Assembly: GCF_034927245.1 (NCBI RefSeq)
Contig: NZ_JAYFQK010000001.1
Location: forward strand, 1-45,133
Source of the DNA: Desulfitobacterium_A sp034927245
GTDB taxonomy: Bacteria; Bacillota; Desulfitobacteriia; Desulfitobacteriales; Desulfitobacteriaceae
Reading direction: 5' to 3'
DNA: 45,133 nt
Below are positions 23,430 to 30,217 of this stretch, piece by piece. A model generated the notes under the pieces. That model did no database searches and was not told the DNA's origin. It worked only from the letters and a program-made list of their open reading frames with translations. Each line of letters begins with the position of its first letter. Within the stretch, counting starts at the first letter, position 1. A program made the translations under genes and the position numbers.

Positions 23430-24008
23430 ATGAAGCGGTTTACATTTGGTTTCTATATTTTCTTAAGTGTATCGATACTCTTGGAGTGCTTCTGGCTGAT
23501 TCAACAAAAGGAATGGGCATCTTTGGGTATGTCACTGCTCACCCTGATTTTTTTGGCTCTTCCCTTTCTGATCGAAAAACGTTTTAAATTGGAATTTCCC
23601 CGTGGATTTCTTAGTGTTTTTCTTCTTTTCCTTTATGCGGCGATATTCTTGGGAACGGCCAATCATTTCTATGTTCGATTTTGGTGGTGGGATAAAATGC
23701 TCCACGGTGTTTCAGGGGTGATCTTTGCAAATCTTGGTTTTTTAATCGGGAAGCAGCTGAACCCCGGTATATTGAGCCCAGCGAAATTAAGTCGGATATT
23801 CATTTCTTTATATTCTTTTTGCTTTTCAGTTGCATCCGGTGCCGTTTGGGAAATCTACGAGTATACCATGGATCAAACATTCGGCTTCCTTTATCAAGGT
23901 GTTGGAATTTATGATACAATGACCGATATTATTGCGGATACGCTGGGAGCGTTGGCTTTTGGAATATACCTTTACTTTAAGGGAACCAAAGTAATACCTA
24001 AGCAGTAA
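23430..24008 (+). CDS. DUF2238/YjdF-like integral membrane protein
   Basis: The 192-residue protein has five or six hydrophobic segments. It shows the conserved core of the DUF2238/YjdF-like group: a FWWWDKMLHGVSG stretch near residue 86, GAVWEIYEY near 140 and the acidic DTMTDIIADTLGA near 165. The conserved His, Glu and Asp residues inside or beside membrane helices suggest metal or proton chemistry, but the function is unknown. The frame opens at 23391, but GAGGGGGG just before the ATG at 23430 fixes the start. Its last 11 bases overlap the 3' end of the convergent XdhC-family gene. Confidence 0.78.
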   Translation: MKRFTFGFYIFLSVSILLECFWLIQQKEWASLGMSLLTLIFLALPFLIEKRFKLEFPRGFLSVFLLFLYAAIFLGTANHFYVRFWWWDKMLHGVSGVIFANLGFLIGKQLNPGILSPAKLSRIFISLYSFCFSVASGAVWEIYEYTMDQTFGFLYQGVGIYDTMTDIIADTLGALAFGIYLYFKGTKVIPKQ

Positions 24009-25092
24009 TCTTTTGAATGAAAACTTTCATGGTTCCACCGCACACCATACCCTCTTCACCGGCAATATCATTTGTCAGATCGACAGTACAGATGATGGGA
24101 CTGTTCTGATTTAATGCCATCCGTCCGGTTCGGCGTATTTCGGATTCAGCACATCCACCGCCTACTGTACCTACTGTCCGCCCATCCGCAAAAATCAACA
24201 TTTGGGCTCCCGGTTTACGGGGAGCAGAACCTTTTACCTCGATAACGGTTGCTAGGCTGGCAGCAATATCTGAACCATTCTGTTCAATTCCGGCTAAGGC
24301 CTCCACAACTTCATCTTGAATCTCTAATTCACCTTTTTTCCTCAGAGTTAAGAGAGGATCTTTTCTGCGCGTCATTACAACTTCTGCCATAATACTTAAG
24401 GCAATTTCTTCCGGAGTTTCAGCACCAATATCAAGCCCAATAGGAGAATGAAGCCTGGCCAAAAGCTCTTCTGAAAATCCCTTTTCCTTTAAATTGTTTC
24501 TCATTTCGGCAACTCTGCGACGGCTGCCGATCATACCGATATAAGCACAGGGTGAATCGAGAAGCATTTCGACACACATTTGATCATACTTATGCCCCCT
24601 TGTCACAATGACAATATAGGTATGGTCACTCACCGGAAGACGTCTTATCGTAGCAGCAAAATCGTTACAGATAACTTCCCCGGCTTGGGGAAAACGAAAA
24701 GGATTTGCGTAGTCTGGCCGATCGTCTATGACTATCGTCTTAAAACCCATCATATGACCCAGTTCGACTAAGGGCAAGGCTATATGCCCCGCGCCGAGAA
24801 CCCACAGTGTTGGAACAGGCGATAAAGGCTGGACAAAAACTTCAACCGTGCCTTCTCCGGGTTGTCGAGTTTCGAGACGCACAGTTTCAGTGCGCTGCGC
24901 TTTTTGACCGAGGCTTATTGCTTCGTCCTCCGGGAATAAAGCATGGGGAAAATCCCCGATAATTTGCTCGGTTTCAATTTCAACAAACCATTTGCGACCT
25001 ACAAATTCCTTGGCTGCACCATCCCCGCCGATGATCGTCTGGACGCAACCTTTCTTTTGACTTTGAATCGTATTTTGAATCTCATTCCACAT
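23998..25092 (-). CDS. XdhC/CoxI-family molybdenum-enzyme maturation factor, unusual domain order
   Basis: The 364-residue protein has a central Rossmann domain of the XdhC_C type (about 92-225; LWVLGAGHIALPLVELG, VIDDRPDYANPFRFP, IGMIGSRRR). At its C-terminus is a clear XdhC_CoxI domain (about 275-362; VIEVKGSAPRKPGAQM, GTVGGGCAE, GMVCGGTM). In most relatives the CoxI domain comes first. The first 90 residues look like a worn remnant of it, without the GSAPR or GGGC motifs but with EVFVQPL before the Rossmann part. XdhC binds the Mo cofactor, helps sulfurate it and delivers it to XDH. The start at 25092 has AAGGAG twelve bases upstream. It is 3 kb from the XDH operon and separately transcribed. 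Confidence 0.85.
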   Translation of the reverse strand: MWNEIQNTIQSQKKGCVQTIIGGDGAAKEFVGRKWFVEIETEQIIGDFPHALFPEDEAISLGQKAQRTETVRLETRQPGEGTVEVFVQPLSPVPTLWVLGAGHIALPLVELGHMMGFKTIVIDDRPDYANPFRFPQAGEVICNDFAATIRRLPVSDHTYIVIVTRGHKYDQMCVEMLLDSPCAYIGMIGSRRRVAEMRNNLKEKGFSEELLARLHSPIGLDIGAETPEEIALSIMAEVVMTRRKDPLLTLRKKGELEIQDEVVEALAGIEQNGSDIAASLATVIEVKGSAPRKPGAQMLIFADGRTVGTVGGGCAESEIRRTGRMALNQNSPIICTVDLTNDIAGEEGMVCGGTMKVFIQKITA

Positions 25093-25132
25093 CTGTGATC
25101 ATTGCTCCTTACTTTATTGAAATATTGATGAC

Positions 25133-25181
25133 AAGGGCCGCTACGCTGTGAACGTGATGTTCAGTGGTAGCAGCCCTTTTT
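25133..25181. terminator. Stem-loop between sufB and the XdhC-family gene
   Basis: A roughly 18-bp imperfect stem (25133-25153 with 25159-25178) has five T on its plus-strand side and only short T runs on the minus strand, where both flanking genes lie. It probably attenuates or ends sufCB transcription. Confidence 0.6.
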
Positions 25182-25209
25182 ATTGCATTCCCTGCTCAGA
25201 AAGTGCTCC

Positions 25210-26130
25210 TTATTTGAGGAAACCTTTAAGAATCGTATCCTCAGCCTCTTTTTCCGTTAGTCCCATTGACATCAGTTTAATTAACTGCTCGGATTCAATC
25301 CGGCCGATTGCCGCTTCATGAATAAGCTGTGCTTCACTATGTTGGGCAGAAATACGCGGAGTCGAAAAGACTTGGGCATTATGCATAATGATCGAGTCAC
25401 ATTGGACATGACCGAAGCTGGCACTTTTCCCGATTAAATCAAAGTAGAAGTTCTGTTTGGAATGACCTTGGGCGACAGAACGAGAAATAACTTGGGCGGA
25501 AGCACCATTTCCATTTAATTCAACGGAAATTTTGGATTCGGCCCACTGATCTTGATCTGTCAAAAGACGTTCGGTAATAATCAGTTTTGCCTTTGCTCCC
25601 AGACGAACCTCAGTATCCCGTTTCGTACTGTCAACGCCCCGTATTTGCACCATTTCCATTTCGACGGTAGCGCCTTCTTCAACTTCCAGAATAGTCTTTG
25701 GGTTTAAGATTCGGCCCCCTGTGCCATCCCCTTCGCCGTAGTGCTTTTCAACATAACGCATTTTGGCCCCTTTGCGCACATTGAAAGTATGAATTCCATC
25801 ATGACGGGAATTGCAGCTTCCGTTGTTATGAATACCGCAGCCCGCTATGACAACGACGTCTGAGTATTCCCCAATTTCAAAGGTATTGTAAACCAGGTCA
25901 TTAAGATTTTCCTCAGTAAGAATTACGGGAATATGGACACTTTCTCCCTTTGTATAGGGTTTGACAATGACATCAATCCCGGGTTTATCCAGTTTGGTCA
26001 GGATATCGATATTCTTCGTGGTTTGACGTTCGACTCCTTTTCCATTCTTACGAATATTGAACGCGCCCTGAGGTACTGCATGTAAATCTGCAATCGTTTC
26101 AAGCATGTGTTTATCGAGCGAATTGAGCAT
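25210..26130 (-). CDS. sufB: SufB/SufD-family scaffold protein, short form
   Basis: The 306-residue protein is a compact SufB/SufD homologue, much shorter than classical SufB (about 470), and is dominated by the beta-helix core. Landmarks are NNGSCNSRHDGIHTF, VQIRGVDSTKRDTEV, GKSASFGHVQCDSIIM, and the C-terminal AAIGRIESEQLIKLMSMGLTE region, which matches the SufB/D dimer and cluster site. With the single SufC it forms a two-gene system like the minimal 'SMS' (SmsCB) machinery of anaerobes. The frame opens at 26178, but the ATG at 26130 fits the family, has AAAGGG upstream and overlaps the end of sufC by 20 bases. No cysteine desulfurase or SufU is adjacent. Confidence 0.88.
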   Translation of the reverse strand: MLNSLDKHMLETIADLHAVPQGAFNIRKNGKGVERQTTKNIDILTKLDKPGIDVIVKPYTKGESVHIPVILTEENLNDLVYNTFEIGEYSDVVVIAGCGIHNNGSCNSRHDGIHTFNVRKGAKMRYVEKHYGEGDGTGGRILNPKTILEVEEGATVEMEMVQIRGVDSTKRDTEVRLGAKAKLIITERLLTDQDQWAESKISVELNGNGASAQVISRSVAQGHSKQNFYFDLIGKSASFGHVQCDSIIMHNAQVFSTPRISAQHSEAQLIHEAAIGRIESEQLIKLMSMGLTEKEAEDTILKGFLK

Positions 26131-26866
26131 CGTTAGCCATCCCTTTCTCACAAGGATTAGTGCAAAGGCAGTCCTCATTCTTAAAGATAACGGAAAGAAG
26201 TCTATCTTTCTCTGCTTGTTGACTGATTGTACCGTTTTTCAAAAGAATGATTTCATCGGCCAGTTCAAAAATTCGTTCTTGATGAGAAATGATAACAATC
26301 GTTGTATTATACTGTTCATGAATATGGCGGAACGATTCTGCCAGCTTTTGAAAACTCCAAAGATCAATACCGGCTTCCGGTTCATCAAAGACAGCTACCT
26401 TGAGGTTGCGAGCTAAGACGGAAGCGATTTCAATCCGCTTCATTTCCCCGCCTGACAGACTGGCATCAGCATCGCGATCGAGGTAATCTTGAGCACAGAG
26501 ACCTACACTGACTAATAAATCACTGATATTCACTTTTTCGGGATTAGAGGCAGTAGACAACTCTAGCAGTTCCCGAACCGTTAATCCCTTAAAACGGGGC
26601 GGGTTCTGAAAGGCATAACCTACCCCCAAACGAGCCCTCTCGGAAATGTCTTTATAGGTGATATCCTCACCATCAAGCAAAATTTTGCCCGAAGTCGGCG
26701 AATAAATCCCCATCAATATCTTTGCCAGAGAAGATTTACCACCGCCGTTGGGTCCGGTTATTACATATATCTTTTTACTCTCCAGTTTGAGATTAATTCC
26801 TTTTAGAATCTCAGTGTTTTTTTCGTCGCTTTCAACCTGAAACGACACATCCTCTATCTCAAGCAT
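26111..26866 (-). CDS. sufC: Fe-S assembly ATPase SufC
   Basis: The 251-residue ABC ATPase has Walker A GPNGGGKSS (38-46), the SufC-type Q-loop region YAFQNPPRFKGLTV, signature LSGGEMKR near 137 and Walker B VAVFDEPEAGID. ATP-driven SufC movement opens the SufB(D) scaffold for cluster assembly in the cytoplasm. AAAGGAGG precedes the ATG at good spacing. Its 3' end overlaps sufB, so the two are co-translated. A consensus-like promoter with a palindrome over its spacer lies upstream. Confidence 0.92.
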   Translation of the reverse strand: MLEIEDVSFQVESDEKNTEILKGINLKLESKKIYVITGPNGGGKSSLAKILMGIYSPTSGKILLDGEDITYKDISERARLGVGYAFQNPPRFKGLTVRELLELSTASNPEKVNISDLLVSVGLCAQDYLDRDADASLSGGEMKRIEIASVLARNLKVAVFDEPEAGIDLWSFQKLAESFRHIHEQYNTTIVIISHQERIFELADEIILLKNGTISQQAEKDRLLSVIFKNEDCLCTNPCEKGMANDAQFAR

Positions 26867-26921
26867 TGTTTTCCTCCTTTAGATTTAGAACTCGTCCATT
26901 TAGATTGATTATTAGTTTTAA

Positions 26922-26949
26922 GTATTATTCAGACTGAGCGCTGTGTCAA
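26922..26949 (-). promoter_or_regulatory. sufCB promoter with internal palindrome
   Basis: TTGACA (26944-26949) and TAATAC (26922-26927) are 16 bp apart on the minus strand. The spacer and the edge of the -35 hold an imperfect palindrome centred on AGCGCT (26932-26947, GAC...GTC ends). That is the position expected for a repressor such as a Rrf2/IscR-type protein. Confidence 0.55.
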
Positions 26950-27021
26950 GTTTTTTAGCATACAATTATTATTATACAAAGAATTGCTGCCGGATGGAAG
27001 AGATTAGAGATATTATCGTCA

Positions 27022-27051
27022 GGTTAAAAGCGATCGGGTTAAAAGCAATCG
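27022..27051. repeat. 15-bp tandem direct repeat
   Basis: Two back-to-back 15-base units (27022-27036 and 27037-27051), GGTTAAAAGCGATCG and GGTTAAAAGCAATCG, differ at one base. They lie in the 213-base gap between the flotillin stop and the sufC promoter. No function is evident; slippage of replication could explain them. Confidence 0.7.
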
Positions 27052-27079
27052 TGTTTCAATCCAATCAAAGCCGCGCGGG

Positions 27080-28507
27080 TTAAGAAGATATGTTCTTTGA
27101 AGTTAAATTCTTAACAAGTTCTGTGAAATCGACCCCAGTTACAGATTTAACCATTTCCGGTGCAGTCGCCATAAGTGAAGTTACATAGTTGCTTACGCGT
27201 GCAGCTCCCTCTCCATTACCCGTATCAACTACGGTCAGTTTATCTATAGATTTCATGGGTTCAGCAACTTTTCCTGCCAATTCAGGAAGCATCTTAACAA
27301 CAACATCAAGAACGGCTGCCTCGCCAAATTTCGCAAATGCTTCAGCCAGTTTCTCTTTCGCTTCTGCTTCAGCCAGACCGCGCAAGCGGACTACTTCGGC
27401 TTCGGCAGAGCCTTCAGCCTTTTTAGCCTCCGCCGTCGCAATTCCTTGAAGCCGCTTTTGCTCTGCCTCCGCTTCCGCTACCCGTAAGCGTTTAGCTTTT
27501 TCTGCCTCTGCTGCCTGTTCGATTGCATATCGATCCGCATCGGCCCTTTTCTTGACATTTGCATCATACTCTTTTTGAAGCCGCTGCGTCTCTTTCTCCT
27601 GAAGATCAATTTCCCGTTCTTTACGAACCAGCTCAACCTTCATTTCTTCCTCAACTGTAATCTGCTTCGATTTTGCGGTCTGAATTGCATAGGCTTGATC
27701 TGCCGACGCTTTGGCAGTGTCCTGTTCTCTTTTGAAAGCAGCAATTTTAAGTTCTTTTTCCTTGAGCGCTTCCGCTACATTCGTATCCCGGATGAGTTCT
27801 GCCTTTTGAGCCTCTTCTTCTGCTTTCGCTTTTTGGATCCTAGAATCCCTTTTTGCTCCTGCCTCAGCTACATCTGCATCGCGGAGTACCTCCGCAATTC
27901 GCGGACGCCCAAGAGCCTCTAAATAGCCCTGCTTATCTCGGACATCTTTAATAGTAAAAGAGACAATCTGCAACCCCATTTTTTTCAAGTCCAGGGCGGC
28001 AACGGACTGAACCTCTTGAGCAAATTTATCTCGGTTTTGATATAGTTCTTCGACTGTCATTGTCCCAAGGATTGCTCGAAGATGACCTTCTAAAACCTCT
28101 TGTGCTTCTTTTTGCAAAGATTCCACCGGCTTACCCATAAATTGTTCGGCAGCCGTTGCAACATCTTCAATTGAACCGCCAATTTTTATAATAGCCACAC
28201 CATCTGCCAAAACCGGAACACCATGGCTTGTATAGACCTCGGGTGTTGAAACATCGAGTTTAAAGGAAAGCAGAGAAAGAAAATTTGCTTGCTGGAAAAC
28301 AGGCAGAATAAAGGCCCCACCCCCGCGTATGATCTTTGTCTTGTTACCGCCGGAGTCGTTTTTTAAAACATTCTTGGTCCCGAGAAAGGATCCGGTTACG
28401 ATCATCGCTTCGTCAGGCCCCACTGTTTTGTATCTTGCCCAAAATGTAAGCGCCAAGACAATGATAACAGCTACGACGATCAAAGGAATCACTAAATAAT
28501 CAGGCAT
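27080..28507 (-). CDS. floT: Flotillin-family protein (SPFH/band 7)
   Basis: The 475-residue protein has one N-terminal membrane segment (about 5-23) and an SPFH domain (about 30-200; IRGGGAFILPVFQQ, GHLRAILGTMTVEELYQNRD). A long Ala/Glu/Lys-rich coiled coil follows (about 205-400, with repeated AEAEA-type units), then a C-terminal tail. This is the layout of B. subtilis FloT/YuaG, a scaffold of functional membrane microdomains facing the cytoplasm. AGGGGGG precedes the ATG. It follows the NfeD-like gene by 17 bases, the usual partnership (yuaF-yuaG in Bacillus). No sigma-W-type promoter was identified with confidence. Confidence 0.92.
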   Translation of the reverse strand: MPDYLVIPLIVVAVIIVLALTFWARYKTVGPDEAMIVTGSFLGTKNVLKNDSGGNKTKIIRGGGAFILPVFQQANFLSLLSFKLDVSTPEVYTSHGVPVLADGVAIIKIGGSIEDVATAAEQFMGKPVESLQKEAQEVLEGHLRAILGTMTVEELYQNRDKFAQEVQSVAALDLKKMGLQIVSFTIKDVRDKQGYLEALGRPRIAEVLRDADVAEAGAKRDSRIQKAKAEEEAQKAELIRDTNVAEALKEKELKIAAFKREQDTAKASADQAYAIQTAKSKQITVEEEMKVELVRKEREIDLQEKETQRLQKEYDANVKKRADADRYAIEQAAEAEKAKRLRVAEAEAEQKRLQGIATAEAKKAEGSAEAEVVRLRGLAEAEAKEKLAEAFAKFGEAAVLDVVVKMLPELAGKVAEPMKSIDKLTVVDTGNGEGAARVSNYVTSLMATAPEMVKSVTGVDFTELVKNLTSKNISS

Positions 28508-28524
28508 AAAATCCCCCCCTTGAA

Positions 28525-29019
28525 TTAATTTTGGCTAACAACAGAAACAACACCATTTTCGACTTTAGTGACGAAGATTTTTGTTTCTATTGGCAACTCC
28601 TTTCCTGAGTGACTTGAAGCAATGTGATTGGAATGGCCCGCACCAACCTTGAGGATGACTTCACCATATCCCTGTGCGGGAATAGCTACGGAAACTTCCC
28701 CGGTTAAGCCAACCAAATCCTGCATAGAATAGGCAATCGAGTTTTCGCTGTTTTTCATGGGTTTTATATAAGCAAAATATATTATGATGGATATAGCAAT
28801 CGCAAAGACTATGGATAAAATAACTATGACAATAGGGTTCATTAGAGTATATCGTGTCAAAAGTATCCCCGCAGCCCCAAACACGGTAATTCCACTTACT
28901 AAAACCATGGGTTGAAAACTATCCCCGAGTAAGTCCCCAAATATGTCCCCAAAGATTATTGTCACAAGGGCGAAGAGGAGTCCTCCAAATAAGCAACCCC
29001 AAAAAAGACCTTGCATCAT
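28525..29019 (-). CDS. NfeD-like membrane protein (YuaF-type)
   Basis: The 164-residue protein has three hydrophobic segments (about 5-22, 37-55, 62-84). A soluble C-terminal OB-fold of the NfeD1b type follows (about 98-164; DLVGLTGEVSVAIPAQGYGEVILK, then VTKVENGVVSVV). Such proteins sit beside flotillins and are thought to act with them in membrane organisation; this one lacks the protease domain of long NfeD. The frame extends back to a TTG at 29040 that would place the ribosome site inside the protein, so the ATG at 29019 with AAAGGAGGA upstream is the start. Confidence 0.87.
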   Translation of the reverse strand: MMQGLFWGCLFGGLLFALVTIIFGDIFGDLLGDSFQPMVLVSGITVFGAAGILLTRYTLMNPIVIVILSIVFAIAISIIIYFAYIKPMKNSENSIAYSMQDLVGLTGEVSVAIPAQGYGEVILKVGAGHSNHIASSHSGKELPIETKIFVTKVENGVVSVVSQN

Positions 29020-29160
29020 ATTTCTCCTCCTTTTTCCCAACGGACAGTGTGATATTTACCTTTCTACTCTATTTGCTTTGATATACTAATATTACAACAA
29101 AATGCGCGGTATGGGAATATGTATACGAATTACATATAATTTACAACACTTGTATTTCCC

Positions 29161-29215
29161 CCAAAAATAAAGGGATAGGTTTTTTCCGCGTAAGGCGAAA
29201 AGAACCTATCCCTTT
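29161..29215 (-). terminator. Terminator of the three-gene small membrane protein unit
   Basis: AAAGGGATAGGTT (29169-29181) pairs with AACCTATCCCTTT (29203-29215). On the minus strand the stem is followed by a T-rich TTATTTTTGG. It lies about 28 bases past the last small gene and separates it from the NfeD/flotillin unit. Confidence 0.85.
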
Positions 29216-29242
29216 TGCTTTAATTAACTTTAAAACTCATAA

Positions 29243-29452
29243 CTATATTTTCTTCGCGATAGAAACAGCTAAGCTTACAATATTTTCACGAATTTTAACG
29301 GAATCAGCAGACAACATCCCTATAACAAAGCAGGCAAAGGTTGCCGGCAAAAAATTCGCAAGAAGCCATTTCTTCGGTTCAAGTGAAATTGCACTCTCTT
29401 TCAGTTGTCGCTTTGCTTCCGCGACAGTTAGGACATCTTTTTTTTCGCGCAC
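29243..29452 (-). CDS. Small single-span membrane protein
   Basis: The 69-residue protein is mostly charged at the N-terminus (DVLTVAEAKRQLKESA) and has one hydrophobic segment near 29-46 and a basic C-terminus. I do not recognise the family. It starts with GTG at 29452, supported by GAGGG eight bases upstream, and overlaps the holin-like gene by 25 bases. Its position as third gene after YqjD-like and YqjE-like genes parallels yqjK in E. coli, but sequence similarity to YqjK is not evident to me. Confidence 0.65.
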   Translation of the reverse strand: MREKKDVLTVAEAKRQLKESAISLEPKKWLLANFLPATFACFVIGMLSADSVKIRENIVSLAVSIAKKI

Positions 29453-29703
29453 AGAAGCAACCCTCCCCCAATAAGGAATGCCAATACTGCATTAGCAAAA
29501 GCAGCCAAGAAAGGCGGCATAAAAATACAAAAAGCGAGGTAAATCCCGTATACAATCAGAATGAAGCCAACCAAAGCCATTATAAGGGCAACGAGGATTA
29601 AACCAATAGCGATCGCGGTATTGATCGCTTTGCCTTTAAGCTCGCTAAATTCTGCTTCGGCCAGGTCCGCAATCTTAATAACGAAATCTGCAATAGCTTC
29701 CAT
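29428..29703 (-). CDS. Two-span small membrane protein, YqjE/holin-X-like
   Basis: The 91-residue protein has an amphipathic N-terminus (MEAIADFVIKIADLAEAEFSE), two long hydrophobic segments (about 27-54 and 62-85) joined by a Pro-containing turn, and a basic end (CAKKKMS). This resembles the phage-holin-3_6/YqjE class of small inner-membrane proteins. There is no phage context, so lysis is not implied. GGAAG precedes the ATG. It begins seven bases after the YqjD-like gene, whose double TAG stop overlaps the ribosome site region, so the two are expected to be co-expressed. Confidence 0.7.
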   Translation of the reverse strand: MEAIADFVIKIADLAEAEFSELKGKAINTAIAIGLILVALIMALVGFILIVYGIYLAFCIFMPPFLAAFANAVLAFLIGGGLLLCAKKKMS

Positions 29704-29709
29704 ATTCTA

Positions 29710-29997
29710 CTACTTCCTTTTCAGCAACTTTACGACTATAAATCCAAGTCCAAAGGCTGCTAAAAGAGTCATTACAGGATGTTGTTTCGCTGTTTCCACA
29801 CCCTTATCAACAGCATCCTTCCCTTTTTCCCCCACCTTTTCGATTGCTTCTTCGCCCTTTTCCAAAGGTTTTTGGACTGCTTCCTTTAAAAATTCGTATC
29901 CAAAGTCCAAAGCGAGAAGTGCAGCATCCTTCAATTGATCCAAAACAACTGTTTTATCAGTGGCAGCTGTATTATTTTCAGTGTAATATTCTTGCAT
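29710..29997 (-). CDS. YqjD/ElaB/DUF883-like tail-anchored protein
   Basis: The 95-residue protein has a long charged helix (about 15-70, with repeated KGxEAIEKVGEKGKDAVDKG units) and a single C-terminal membrane segment (HPVMTLLAAFGLGFIVVKLL) ending in basic KRK. This is the DUF883 layout; E. coli YqjD, ElaB and YgaM anchor to the inner membrane by the C-terminus and bind ribosomes in stationary phase. GAGGAGG precedes the ATG. It heads a three-gene unit with a YqjE-like protein, a gene order that parallels yqjD-yqjE. The 220-base gap upstream is very AT-rich and contains a lone AAGGAGGTGC (30070-30079) with no start codon at useful distance. Confidence 0.72.
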   Translation of the reverse strand: MQEYYTENNTAATDKTVVLDQLKDAALLALDFGYEFLKEAVQKPLEKGEEAIEKVGEKGKDAVDKGVETAKQHPVMTLLAAFGLGFIVVKLLKRK

Positions 29998-30217
29998 AAT
30001 ATGTTCCTCCTCTAAATATACTTTTACGATTATTTATAACGATGCAATAATATGTTAAAGGACCTATTTGCACCTCCTTGCTTAATGTGAATACAATATT
30101 TACTCCTTGTATTATTCTAGTTGAAATTGATATATTTTTAAATATAATTTTTAGAAATTAATGAAATTAATAATAAAAAAAATAAATTTAAATTAATAAC
30201 TCAATAGGACACATGGT

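Noticed and set aside
27189..27922. Plus-strand open frames over the flotillin gene
   Set aside because: They are shadows of the Ala/Glu-rich coiled coil; the low-complexity Ser/Phe-rich products have no ribosome sites.
29020..29040. TTG start of the NfeD-like gene
   Set aside because: It would place the AAAGGAGGA ribosome site inside the coding region.
29428..29703. Phage holin call
   Set aside because: No endolysin or other phage genes are near, and the gene is in a unit with a YqjD-like protein.
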